Below the pieces are notes generated by a model. The model saw only the letters and a program-made list of their open reading frames with translations. It was not told where the DNA came from and ran no database searches. From Sphaerobacter thermophilus DSM 20745 (GTDB taxonomy: Bacteria > Chloroflexota > Chloroflexia > Thermomicrobiales > Thermomicrobiaceae): a stretch of DNA of 64,000 nt. Below are positions 8,551-17,400 of the stretch, piece by piece. The stretch's first letter is position 1. Every line of letters starts with the position of its first letter. The stretch lies in assembly GCF_000024985.1 (NCBI RefSeq), contig NC_013523.1, positions 2,356,001 through 2,420,000 on the forward strand. The letters are read 5' to 3'. Position numbers and translations under genes: made by a program.

Positions 8551-10956
8551 CTAGCCGCGCAATTCGAGGGCGTGGAGGCCGGCGGCGACGATGCTGTCGG
8601 GGTCGATCCCGGTGGCGCGGTAGAGATCCGCCCGGGTGCCGGACTGGCCGAATTCGTCGACCCCCAGCGGCACCACCGGCACGCCGAAGACACCGCCAAG
8701 GAATGCCAGCGCGTGCGAGGCAGCGTCGTGCACAGTGACGATCGGCGCGCTGCGCTCTTCCGATGGGAAGAGCCAGGCGAACGGCCCCTCGTCCGGCTCC
8801 TGGCTGGCGTCGCGCATCGCCTGCTGGCGCAGCCGCTTGGCCGCCTCGTAGACGAGGCTGGGACCGGTGAGGTTGATGACGTTGGCCGCTACCTCCTCCT
8901 CTGCCAGCCGCGCCGCCGCCTCCAGCGCCTCCGGGACCATCGTTCCGGCGGTGACAATGTGAACGACGTTCTCGACCGGGAGGTGCGGCGCCGTCTCGCG
9001 CCGGTCTACCAGGCGGTAGCCGCCCGCCAGCACCTGGCGGCGCAGTTCCTCCTCGCCCAGCCGCGCCAGGGCCGGGTCGAGCAGCCCCTGGTCGATCGGC
9101 TTGGTCGAGAGCCGCAGGTAGGTCGAACGGCCTCGCTCCCGGTCGCAGCACTGGCGGAAGGCTTCCAGCAGGGTCCACTCGGTCTCGACCGCGAAGCAGG
9201 GCTCGTAGTAGATCAAGCCAGGCAACTCGATGCCGAGCGAGGCGGTGACGCTCGACTGGTGGGCACCGCCCTCCGGGCTCAGGCTCACGCCGGAGGGGGT
9301 CCCGGCGAAGACCATCTTGGACTCCATGTAGAGGCTATAGATCAGCGAGTCGAGCCCGCGGCAGACGAAGGGGTCGTAGACCGTGCCGAGGGGGAGCAGG
9401 TGCTGACCCACCATTTCATGGCTCAGGCCAAGCTGGCCGATCGCCATGAACATGTTCATCTCGGAGATGCCCAGCTCGATGTGCCGGCCGGCCGGGGTCT
9501 CCCGCCAGCGCAGGATGCGCGGGCGGTCGGCTTCGTAGTCGGGCTGCTCGACCGGGGAGAAGATGCCGACGCGGTTGATCCAGCCGCCCAGGTGGGTCGA
9601 GGTGGCCACGTCGGGAGCGACGGTGACGATCCGCTCCCCGACGCCCTCGATATCGGCCAACCGTGGCAGGATCCGCCCGAGCGCCTCCTGGGTCGAGGTC
9701 TGCGTCGGGTGGCGCACACCGATCGCGGCGGGGACCATCTCGATCGAGACGGCAGGTGGGCGCGTCGTGTCCGGCCGGCGCAGCCGCTCGGCCGCGGCCT
9801 GGCACAGCCGTGCCTCCGGCGAGCCCGGCGGGAAGGCGGCCCAGGGGTCGTCCTCCGGCACGCCGAGCGCGACCCGCAGCTCCTCCATCTGCTCCGGCGT
9901 CAAGAGCGCCGAGTGGTTCATCGGGTCGCCCGCGATCGGCAGGCCCCAGCCCTTGATGGTGTAGGCGAAGATGACGCTGGGTCGGTCGCGAACCTGCTCC
10001 ACCTCATGGAAGCAGCGCAGCAGCTCGGTGAAATCGTGCCCGCCGAGGTCGGCGATGACCGCGGGGAGGTCAGCATCGTCAATCGGAGCGATCAACTCCG
10101 CCAGCGCCTGGCGGTTGACCGTGGTGCCGTCGATCAGCCGCCGGCGGAGCTCGGCGCCGTCGAGCCGGATGAGCGCCTGGTACTCGGCATTGCTCATGTC
10201 GTCGATGCGCTGGCGCAAGACGTGGCCGTTGGGCCGGGCGAAGATCTCCTGCAAGCGGCGGCCGTACTTGGCCTCGACAACATGCCAGCCGGCGGCGTCG
10301 AACAGCGCCTTGAGCCGGGCGGCGCGCACGCCCGGGACGATGCGGTCCAAGCTCTGGCGGTTGAGGTCGACGATCCAGAGGACATTGCCCAGCCCGGCCA
10401 GCGCCTCCTCGGTCACCCCCTCCCAGACGTTGCCCTCGTCCAGCTCGGCATCGCCGATAAGCGCCACGAAGCGGTTGGAGGTCACCTCCCCGAAGTGGGT
10501 GGCGCAGTACCGGTGAGCAAGGGCGGCGAAGGCCGGGGCCACCGCACCGAGGCCGACCGAGCCGGTGGAGAAGTCGACCGGGTCCGGGTCCTTGGTCCGG
10601 CTGGGGTAGGCCTGAAGCCCGCCAAAGGCGCGCAGGGTCGTCAGGTACTTGCGGTCGAGGTTGCCGAGGAGGTACTGCACCGCGTGGTAGGCCGGAGAAG
10701 CGTGCGGCTTGATCGAGACGCGGTCGCCCGCCTCCAGGTAGTGGAAATAGAGCGCGGTGAGGATGGTAACAACGGAGGCCGAGGATGCCTGGTGCCCGCC
10801 TACTTTGGTGCGGTCGGGGTTGGGGCGGACGTGGTTCGCGTGGTCGATGATCGCGGTCGAGAGCCAGAGGACCCGCCGCTGGATCGACTCCAGCACAGCC
10901 AGTTCCTCTGGCTGAATAATGCCGTCTTCCTCCGTTCGGGGCACGTGCTGCGCCAT
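8551..10956 (-). CDS. Homodimeric-type pyruvate dehydrogenase E1 / transketolase-family protein
   Basis: An 801-residue thiamine-diphosphate enzyme of the AceE type, expected to decarboxylate a 2-oxo acid such as pyruvate. The thiamine-binding motif GDAELDEGN (about 168-176) ends in the expected Asn near 199; HQASSASVVTILTALYFHYL near the N-terminus and the transketolase-type middle domain (ELGISEMNMFMAIGQLGL) are also seen. It is somewhat shorter than classical AceE (about 890). ATG 10956 has GGGAGGTAG upstream. No E2 (lipoyl acyltransferase) or E3 gene is adjacent, so the partner must be encoded elsewhere or the protein acts differently. An alternative would be another AceE-like keto-acid enzyme. 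Confidence 0.88.
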   Translation of the reverse strand: MAQHVPRTEEDGIIQPEELAVLESIQRRVLWLSTAIIDHANHVRPNPDRTKVGGHQASSASVVTILTALYFHYLEAGDRVSIKPHASPAYHAVQYLLGNLDRKYLTTLRAFGGLQAYPSRTKDPDPVDFSTGSVGLGAVAPAFAALAHRYCATHFGEVTSNRFVALIGDAELDEGNVWEGVTEEALAGLGNVLWIVDLNRQSLDRIVPGVRAARLKALFDAAGWHVVEAKYGRRLQEIFARPNGHVLRQRIDDMSNAEYQALIRLDGAELRRRLIDGTTVNRQALAELIAPIDDADLPAVIADLGGHDFTELLRCFHEVEQVRDRPSVIFAYTIKGWGLPIAGDPMNHSALLTPEQMEELRVALGVPEDDPWAAFPPGSPEARLCQAAAERLRRPDTTRPPAVSIEMVPAAIGVRHPTQTSTQEALGRILPRLADIEGVGERIVTVAPDVATSTHLGGWINRVGIFSPVEQPDYEADRPRILRWRETPAGRHIELGISEMNMFMAIGQLGLSHEMVGQHLLPLGTVYDPFVCRGLDSLIYSLYMESKMVFAGTPSGVSLSPEGGAHQSSVTASLGIELPGLIYYEPCFAVETEWTLLEAFRQCCDRERGRSTYLRLSTKPIDQGLLDPALARLGEEELRRQVLAGGYRLVDRRETAPHLPVENVVHIVTAGTMVPEALEAAARLAEEEVAANVINLTGPSLVYEAAKRLRQQAMRDASQEPDEGPFAWLFPSEERSAPIVTVHDAASHALAFLGGVFGVPVVPLGVDEFGQSGTRADLYRATGIDPDSIVAAGLHALELRG

Positions 10957-11226
10957 ACGACTACCTCCCAGTCACTGGTGTCGCCCGTGGCGAAGGGCGC
11001 GCGGCGACTCCGCTTGCGCGGTCGGGCCTGGCACCGGAGCGGATCATCCCGGCCGGGCGGCAGGCACGGCGAGCGGCGCGATGCCGTCCCTGGCAATCTC
11101 CACACCATCGTGGGGAGCGCTCCAGCAGCGCACACGCCAGCGCCGCCGGGATGGGCCGGCCCGAGATTCGGGTCACTATAGGCGCCGTTGGAGGACGCTG
11201 TCAACGCGGGCGCTCGCCCGCTCCCG

Positions 11227-12483
11227 CTAGCCGAGCACGGCCGCGCGCAGCGCATCGACGGTCGGCGGGATCGGCTCCAGCGGTTCGGCATCGCCCAGCG
11301 CGGCCCCCGGATCGGTCAACCCGCTGGCCGTCACCACGGCGACGATGCGGGCACTCCGGTCCGCCAGGCCTCGCTCGACGAGGCCCTTGACCGCAGCGAT
11401 TGACGCCGCCGCAGACAGCTCCGCAAAGACCCCCTCGCGCCCGAGGGCGCGCACCCCCGCGCGCATGTCGGCATCCGAGCACACGACGGCCACCCCCTGC
11501 GAGGCGCGCAGCGTGTGCAGCGATTGGTACGTCGCCGTGTCGTTCCCGATCGACACGGCCTGGGTCGGCTCGCTCTCGACCGTGGGTGGGTAGTCGAGCC
11601 CCTGCTGCAGCGCGACGGTCAGAGAGGGGAAGCGCTCCGCCGCGACCATCCGCGGCACCGACCGTGTCAACCCCAGCTCAGCAAGCTCCACGAACCCCCG
11701 CCAGATCCCGAAGAGCCCATCACCACGCGACGTGGGCACGACGACCCAGTCCGGAACGTCCCAGTCCAGGGACATGGCGATCTCGTACGCGATGGTCTTG
11801 TACCCCTGAATCCCATACCAGTTACTCCCGGCAGGGGGCGTGACGTAGTTGGTCAAGGGGTACCAGTTCAGCGATTCGACACCGGTCTGCAGGAGCTTCC
11901 AGCGTTCTGCCCCGGTCCGGGCCGCGACGAGCCTGGCGCCAGTCATGGCGATCGCGGCCCGCCAGGCCGGTGCGATCGACGGCGTGGTGATGACGACGCA
12001 GGTGATCCCGGCGGCAGTGGCATAGGCCGCGGCAGAAGCGCCACCGTTGCCGCTGGACGCGATGGCGACGACCTCCGCCCCCTGACTGCGGGCCCGGCTC
12101 AGGCAGACGGAGAAAAAGCGGTCCTTGAACGAACCGGTCGGGTTGCGGCGCTCATCCTTCACCCACAGCGCTCCGATGCCGAACTCATCCTCCAGCGTCC
12201 GCAGACGCAGCAGCGGGGTTCCCCCCTCCTCGAGCGACACGGCATCCTCCACGGGGACTGGGAGCAGGTGATGGAACCGCCACATCCCGCGCCCGGCCGT
12301 GGTCCAGGTCTCCTTGAGCGCCGCGGGGTCGATCACGCTGAGGTCCAGTGCCGGAGCCACTGCCGACGGCCGGCCCTCCTCGAAGCAGCGCGGGCAGCCC
12401 CGCGGCCACTCCGTCACGGCATACGCGGTGCCGCACCGGATGCACCGCACCTCTCGTATCGTCACCCGCTGACCGTCCTCCAC
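11227..12483 (-). CDS. Threonine synthase-like PLP enzyme with zinc ribbon
   Basis: A 418-residue fold-type II PLP enzyme. A four-cysteine zinc ribbon (about C14, C17, C30, C33) precedes the catalytic domain; the PLP lysine is K120 in NPTGSFKDR, and the phosphate loop SSGNGG follows. These features fit threonine synthase (O-phosphohomoserine to threonine), but related beta-replacing enzymes share them and no hom or thrB gene adjoins. The start is set at GTG 12483 because GGAAGGAG lies 7 nt upstream; the longer frame from 12534 has no such site. It precedes the pyruvate dehydrogenase-type gene on the same strand with a 270-base gap. Confidence 0.8.
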   Translation of the reverse strand: MEDGQRVTIREVRCIRCGTAYAVTEWPRGCPRCFEEGRPSAVAPALDLSVIDPAALKETWTTAGRGMWRFHHLLPVPVEDAVSLEEGGTPLLRLRTLEDEFGIGALWVKDERRNPTGSFKDRFFSVCLSRARSQGAEVVAIASSGNGGASAAAYATAAGITCVVITTPSIAPAWRAAIAMTGARLVAARTGAERWKLLQTGVESLNWYPLTNYVTPPAGSNWYGIQGYKTIAYEIAMSLDWDVPDWVVVPTSRGDGLFGIWRGFVELAELGLTRSVPRMVAAERFPSLTVALQQGLDYPPTVESEPTQAVSIGNDTATYQSLHTLRASQGVAVVCSDADMRAGVRALGREGVFAELSAAASIAAVKGLVERGLADRSARIVAVVTASGLTDPGAALGDAEPLEPIPPTVDALRAAVLG

Positions 12484-12600
12484 GCCCGCTCCTTCCCCGA
12501 GAGGCCATGTGCCACGACGGTACCACGCACGCACGCCGACGGCCGCTGACCGGCTTAGACTGATCTCCAGCCCCGGTGATGCTCCTAGGATGGTTCTAGG

Positions 12601-12678
12601 TCATCCTGAGCGAAGCGACGGATCTCCCCGGTGGGTAGTGGTTCCGACGCGAGATTCGTCGCTTCGCTCAGGATGACA
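12601..12678. repeat. Inverted repeat of the TCATCCTGAGCG family
   Basis: Two arms, 12601-12626 and 12651-12678, each containing a version of TCATCCTGAGCGAAGCGA, face each other over a 24-nt loop. This core also occurs at 24248-24327 and inside the 232-bp elements at 26.6 and 46.5 kb. Confidence 0.75.
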
Positions 12679-12735
12679 TCGGCGCATACGCCAGTATCAC
12701 CCACGGGCCACTGCTCTCACGGATCGCATTATAGA

Positions 12736-12756
12736 GGGGCGGACCCTGTCCGCCCC
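12736..12756 (-). terminator. Likely terminator of the alpha/beta hydrolase gene
   Basis: A perfect 9-bp GC stem (12736-12744 with 12748-12756) and 3-nt loop, 25 bases past the stop at 12781. On the minus strand it is followed by TCTATAAT, a short T/A-rich tail. Confidence 0.5.
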
Positions 12757-12780
12757 GGCCAGTGCGCGCGTGGGGGTCAC

Positions 12781-14367
12781 TCACCCGCCCTGGTATGTCT
12801 CGGGCACGACGATGTCGGTCATGATCCGGTGGAACGCCTGGAACTCCTCAAACACGACGGAGTGGCCGGCGTCGGGGAAGGTGAACTCCTGCTTGTGGGG
12901 AGCCTCGAGGTGGGCGAACCACTCATGTGCCAGGTCGCTGCGTGCCGCCAGTTCGTGCTCGCCCATCAGCATGTAGGTCGGCACGTCGAGCCGTGTCACG
13001 TCGCGCCGGAAGTCGATCTCCTGGAGTTGCGGGTACATGACCGAGAACATGTCCATCAGCCCGCGCAGCACGTTCGCCTTCTCGATCAGGCTGTACTCGC
13101 TGCCGCGCATTCCCCAGGGGACGAGGCCGGCCGCCGACCCGCGTTCGAGATAGGCGGCTGGCGGCGTGTACGGGCTGAGTTGCTCGTAGTAGCCCATGAC
13201 ATAGGCGTAAACCAGCGGGTCGGCGTACGGCGGCTCGCCGTAGCGGCGCATGGTGCGAGCCATCTCGACGTTGCCGGTCCGCTCGGCGTAGGCCAGCATG
13301 TCGTGGTACAGCCGACGGTCCGTCTCGCGCTGGCTAACCATCTGCCCACTGCCGATGAAGGCATGGTAGAGCTCAGGATGCCACTGGACGGCCAGCACGC
13401 CGAGGGTGCTCCCCCACGACTCACCCAGCAGGTAGATCTTCTGCTCGTCGAAGCGCGCTCGAAGGTAGTTGGTCAACTCGACGGTGTCCGCCACGGCCTG
13501 GTCGAGCGTGAGCGTCTCGGCAGGGTCGAGTGCGGCGTAGGATTTACCCGTCCCACGCTGGTCCCAGCCGACCACGACGAAGTCCCGCGCCAGATCCTCG
13601 AAGAACACGCGCGAGAACATGAGGTCGCTCTGCCCCGGCCCGCCACTGAGGTAGAGGAGGACCGGCGCGTCGGCACTGGCCGCGTGGATCATGATCCACT
13701 GGTCATGCTCGCCGAGCCGCACACGCTCCAGCGTGGCGATACTCCCCGCGATCGGCCGGCCGTCGGTCCCCCGCACCGGCGGCGTGCTGGCGGGCCAGGC
13801 GATCAGGACGACCAGCGCTATCAGCCCCGCTGTCGCCAACGCCCCGAGCGCACGTCCGGCAGAGTGCCGCAACCGCGACGAAGGCGGCTGCCGCTGCGAA
13901 GACCACCGCCGCGCCAGCGCGACCCCGTAGGCCACGCCGAGCAGCATCGGCAGCAGCCCTATGACGCCGTAGAGCCCGCGGCCGAGGATGAATGCCAGGA
14001 GGCCGTAGGCCGAATCGAAGCGGATACGCTCGACGGTGATGCCCGGGGTGCCGAGCCGCGCCACCTCGAAGGCCGCGACGTGCGCGACCGGCGCCAGCAC
14101 CATCGCCCAGCGCGAGCGCATCGCCAGCCCGGCGATGCCGCCGGCGACGAAGCCGGTAAGCATCAGCACCAGCGCCTGCCCAGCCGTCGCCGGGGCGCGC
14201 GGCATCGTGGTGCCGACGAGCAGGCCGGTCAGGACAGCCATCCCCGCCGCGACAGAGACACCGAGCCAGCGCTCACGCCACAGGGCGTCGAGGAGCCTGA
14301 CGAGTGGGCGTTCACGGAGACGGGTTGGGGGCAGCGTGGTCGGGAGTTGGTGCTGAGCGGCACCCAT
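12781..14367 (-). CDS. Membrane-anchored alpha/beta hydrolase (proline iminopeptidase-like)
   Basis: A 528-residue protein. Residues about 30-195 form five or six membrane helices; residues about 225-528 are an alpha/beta hydrolase. The oxyanion loop SGGPG (about 241-245), WDQRGTGKS, the nucleophile Ser in GESWGS (about S317), an acid in MGEHELAARSD and the His in DAGHS are all present, so it should be active; the motif set is that of proline iminopeptidases. The membrane half fused in front is unusual for that family. ATG 14367 is chosen behind GGGAGGTG. It stands alone between a repeat and the DUF4129 operon. Confidence 0.82.
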   Translation of the reverse strand: MGAAQHQLPTTLPPTRLRERPLVRLLDALWRERWLGVSVAAGMAVLTGLLVGTTMPRAPATAGQALVLMLTGFVAGGIAGLAMRSRWAMVLAPVAHVAAFEVARLGTPGITVERIRFDSAYGLLAFILGRGLYGVIGLLPMLLGVAYGVALARRWSSQRQPPSSRLRHSAGRALGALATAGLIALVVLIAWPASTPPVRGTDGRPIAGSIATLERVRLGEHDQWIMIHAASADAPVLLYLSGGPGQSDLMFSRVFFEDLARDFVVVGWDQRGTGKSYAALDPAETLTLDQAVADTVELTNYLRARFDEQKIYLLGESWGSTLGVLAVQWHPELYHAFIGSGQMVSQRETDRRLYHDMLAYAERTGNVEMARTMRRYGEPPYADPLVYAYVMGYYEQLSPYTPPAAYLERGSAAGLVPWGMRGSEYSLIEKANVLRGLMDMFSVMYPQLQEIDFRRDVTRLDVPTYMLMGEHELAARSDLAHEWFAHLEAPHKQEFTFPDAGHSVVFEEFQAFHRIMTDIVVPETYQGG

Positions 14368-14505
14368 CGCGCACCTCCCAGGTCTGGCTCGCACGAGGCG
14401 AGATCAATTTCTTGCCTCATGCTAGCGACGGGGGATGACGGGCGCGTCGCAACCGAACACCACGTGTTGCGAGGTTATGTCAGCTTCAGCGGGCCAGGGA
14501 TGTCC

Positions 14506-15999
14506 TCAGGCGTCGCCGTCCCACTGGCTCTGGTCGAGCGCCTCCCAGGCTGCGTGGACGGCGGCAGCGGCGTCGGGGGTGGCGGGGGTAGCCTGGTAGC
14601 GGGCGGCTTCGTAGTGGGTGGTGATGGTGATAATCGGGTCGGCGTCGGTGGGGAAGCGGGCAGCCAAGCGGCGGGCGTGCTCAGCCGGTGTCGCGCCGTC
14701 GGGACGGGGTAGCCCGGCGCGCGCTCCCCGGCGCAGCAGGCGGATGTAGGTTTCGCGGATGGCGACGGTGTGCGCCCAGCGAGGGTCGCCGCGCAGGGCC
14801 GCGAGCGGATCGCCGCGCGGGCGGGCGCGGCGCAGGACGTGCAGCAGCGGGCGGGCCAGCCCGCCGACCGCTTCCTCCCAGGCGAAGACCGACTCCCGCC
14901 GCTCGAGTGCGCCCGCGCGCCAGCGACGGCGTCGCCGGTACGCGTAGCGGATGAGGGCCGAGCCGACCAGGGTCAGGACGATCCCGGCGATGAGGTAGCG
15001 TGCCGGGTCGGCGACGTGGAGCGACTGGCGCGCGAAGCGGTCGAGTTGATCCAGCGGGTTGCCGGCACGCGGCAGGTGCTCCAGCAGCGGCAGGGCGCCG
15101 AAGCCGTAGCGCTCCATCAACCACAGCACCGGGGCGATGATGAGGAAGGCCAGGAGCGCGATCAGCAACACCAGCGCCCGGACCACGACGCCGAGCAGCC
15201 AGAGGAGCGGGCCGAGCGCGGTCAGCAACGTGTCGAGGAAGCTGCGGGAGAAGATCCCCGCAGCCAGCACGGCGATGATGACGATCCCCGCGATCGGCAC
15301 GGCAAAGGTCGCCAGCCAGGGCGGGCCAAGCGGGGCACCGCTGCGGAGACCCTCCAGCCGGAAGCGGGCCACACCCACCGCCATCAGCCCGGCCACGAAG
15401 TAGATGACCACGGCGCCGGCCATGCCATCCCGGATCGGCGCCTCGGACGGCGAGGCCACCAGCACCAGCAGCAGCCCACCGGCTGCGGCCACGGTGCCCC
15501 AGCGGAGCATCTGGTAGGTGGTCTCCAGCATCGGCTCGGCCCGGGAACGCCCGCGCCACCAGGCGTACGCCACCACCGCGACGATGGCCCATGGTGGCCG
15601 GACCGAGGGATTGGGCCGCAGGATCAGCCCGTCGATGGCCCCTTGCAGCCAGCCGGTGGAGAGCCAGGACATGCCCGGGAAGGCGGCCACCTTGAGCGCC
15701 AGCAAGAGCGACGCGATGAGCGTCAGCGCCAGCATCACCTCGAAGTGCGCCCCCCACAGGCGAAGCTCGGTCAGCAGGCGGGGAACAAAATAGGCCACCG
15801 CCAGCAACACGGCGATCAGCCAGCCGGGAAAGGCGGCGTAGGGCGGCGAGATCTCAGGCAGGATGACGCCGAGGTACAGATAGAGGATGGCACTCTCGGC
15901 CACGATCAGCGCCAGCGCGACAGCCTCCTCGCGCCAGTCGAGCCGGACGCGGAGGTCGTTCACCATCGCGGCCAGTCCCAGCGGGTCACGCGCGATCAT
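14506..15999 (-). CDS. DUF4129-type transmembrane protein
   Basis: A 497-residue protein with about ten membrane helices (residues 20-290 and one near 340) and a soluble C-terminal part (about 385-497) with ETYIRLLRRGARAG and TPAEHARRLAARFP, the pattern of DUF4129. In many bacteria such proteins accompany MoxR and DUF58 proteins. Its ATG overlaps the stop of the DUF58 gene by four bases (ATGA, 15996-15999), so the two are translationally coupled and it is the last gene of the moxR operon. Role unknown; a link to protease- or transglutaminase-like membrane complexes is known from the family. Confidence 0.85.
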   Translation of the reverse strand: MIARDPLGLAAMVNDLRVRLDWREEAVALALIVAESAILYLYLGVILPEISPPYAAFPGWLIAVLLAVAYFVPRLLTELRLWGAHFEVMLALTLIASLLLALKVAAFPGMSWLSTGWLQGAIDGLILRPNPSVRPPWAIVAVVAYAWWRGRSRAEPMLETTYQMLRWGTVAAAGGLLLVLVASPSEAPIRDGMAGAVVIYFVAGLMAVGVARFRLEGLRSGAPLGPPWLATFAVPIAGIVIIAVLAAGIFSRSFLDTLLTALGPLLWLLGVVVRALVLLIALLAFLIIAPVLWLMERYGFGALPLLEHLPRAGNPLDQLDRFARQSLHVADPARYLIAGIVLTLVGSALIRYAYRRRRRWRAGALERRESVFAWEEAVGGLARPLLHVLRRARPRGDPLAALRGDPRWAHTVAIRETYIRLLRRGARAGLPRPDGATPAEHARRLAARFPTDADPIITITTHYEAARYQATPATPDAAAAVHAAWEALDQSQWDGDA

Positions 16000-17252
16000 G
16001 GCCTCGACACTCCCAGGTCGATCGTGTGCACGTAGCGGTGACCGGGCGTGGCGCCCAGCAGGTTCTCCGGCAGGGTGTGGACCACCAGGCCGGGCAGGGG
16101 CGGCGGCTCGACTTCCCCGATGCCGACGAGGACGACCCGGTGCCCGGCAGCGAGCAGCGCCGCTAGCTCATTCGCCAGCGCGGTGGTCATCAGCGCCGCC
16201 ACGACGACCACGGTGCTGCCCCAGGGGAAGCGCCGAGCCTCCTGGCGCAGCAGGCGCGGGAAGTTGGTCGCCGCCAGCGGAGTCAGCTTCGCCAGCCCCT
16301 CCAGGATCGCCGTCAACTGATCCGGCCCGCGCCCTGCCGGGATGCGCAGCGCCTGGTCCGACCCGGCCAGTACGCCGTTGGCGTACATGCCGACCAGGTA
16401 GCGCTGCTCGAGCCCGTGGGCGGCGATCGACGCGGCTGCGACGATGGCGCTCTCGGCCCGCTGGTAGTCGACCCCCTCCCAGTAGCGCTCGAAGGTGTCC
16501 AGGCAGAGGAAGACGCCGAGGTGGACCGAGACGGTCGGCTCGAAGACTTTGACCTGGACCTCCTGCATCCGCGCGGTGGCTTTCCAGTGGATGAAGCGGA
16601 AGGAGTCCTCCGGGCGGTAGTCGCGGATGCCGATGGTGCGTGCCGGGTCGGTGATCAGGTGGTGGGGGACACGCCGCTCGCCGAAGGGGTGCAGCGCCGG
16701 CAGCCCGAGGTCCTCCAGCGGAACAACGCGGGGATAGACGATGAAGCGGCATTGGTCGGTCCGCCGCTCCTCGCGCGAGAAGAAGCCGAAAAGGTCGCCG
16801 GAGCGGAGCGAGGGCGGGCCGATCACGTAGGCGCCGCGCTCGGGACAGTCGAGGTGGAAGGTCCAGGTGACCCGCTCAAACCAACGGACCGACGTGGTGA
16901 TACGGAGCAGCGTCATCCCCGGCCGGGCGCTCGGGAGCGTCTCCCGCTCTCGCACCTTGACCCGGTCGGAGATCTGGTCTTCCACCTCCAGCCAGGGGAG
17001 CGGCAGCCACTTGCGGTTGACGACGCTGGCGGTCAGGACGATCGACTCGCCGCGGAAGACGCGGGTGGCCGAAAGGGTACGCTCGTAGACGACCCCGTCG
17101 AGGCTCCGCCGGCTCCAGAGCCAGCTCCCCCCGGCCGTGAGGAGCGTCAGCAATGCCAGGATCGAGAGCGCGGGCTGGCGCAGCGCCATGCCCAGAAGCA
17201 GGAACACCCCCGCGCCGTAGATCCAGATGGAGGTGAAGAAGTTGGATCTCAT
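15996..17252 (-). CDS. DUF58 domain membrane protein
   Basis: A 418-residue protein. Two membrane helices at residues about 10-45 are followed by a beta-rich part and the DUF58 domain with the hallmark GIRDYRPEDSFRFIHWKATA (about 213-232), then a von Willebrand-type region with VFLCLDTF. DUF58 proteins are the usual partners of MoxR ATPases. No strong ribosome site precedes ATG 17252. The gene is separated from moxR by 147 bases filled with short repeats and overlaps the DUF4129 gene by 4 bases. Confidence 0.88.
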   Translation of the reverse strand: MRSNFFTSIWIYGAGVFLLLGMALRQPALSILALLTLLTAGGSWLWSRRSLDGVVYERTLSATRVFRGESIVLTASVVNRKWLPLPWLEVEDQISDRVKVRERETLPSARPGMTLLRITTSVRWFERVTWTFHLDCPERGAYVIGPPSLRSGDLFGFFSREERRTDQCRFIVYPRVVPLEDLGLPALHPFGERRVPHHLITDPARTIGIRDYRPEDSFRFIHWKATARMQEVQVKVFEPTVSVHLGVFLCLDTFERYWEGVDYQRAESAIVAAASIAAHGLEQRYLVGMYANGVLAGSDQALRIPAGRGPDQLTAILEGLAKLTPLAATNFPRLLRQEARRFPWGSTVVVVAALMTTALANELAALLAAGHRVVLVGIGEVEPPPLPGLVVHTLPENLLGATPGHRYVHTIDLGVSRP

Positions 17253-17400
17253 GCTTCAGACGTGATGCGTCATGCGTCAACCGTCCCCCTCACCCCCGGC
17301 CCCGCTCGGACGGAGCCCACGAGGGAAGAGGGGAGACATACGCACTACGCAGTACGCAGTACGGGTGACGCATGACGTATGACGCATGACGCATGACTGC
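17253..17400. repeat. Short-repeat block inside the moxR operon
   Basis: Contains iterated GACGCAT/ATGCGTC words on both sides (17262-17277 and 17371-17397), a CGCAGTACGCAGTACG run (17347-17362) and a CCCCTCACCCCC...GAGGGAAGAGGGG pair (17282-17334). The outer words are inverted relative to each other, so the block could fold back. It separates moxR from the DUF58 gene, which are usually close together. Confidence 0.6.

Noticed and set aside
8572-11181. Very long plus-strand open frame (869 codons) over the pyruvate dehydrogenase-type gene
   Set aside because: It is antisense to a gene with clear family motifs; its length comes from the lack of stop codons in the complement of high-GC DNA, and its protein has no recognisable pattern.
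12631-14712. 693-codon plus-strand frame over the alpha/beta hydrolase
   Set aside because: Antisense shadow; begins in a repeat, lacks a ribosome site and has no domain pattern, while the minus strand has a full catalytic set.
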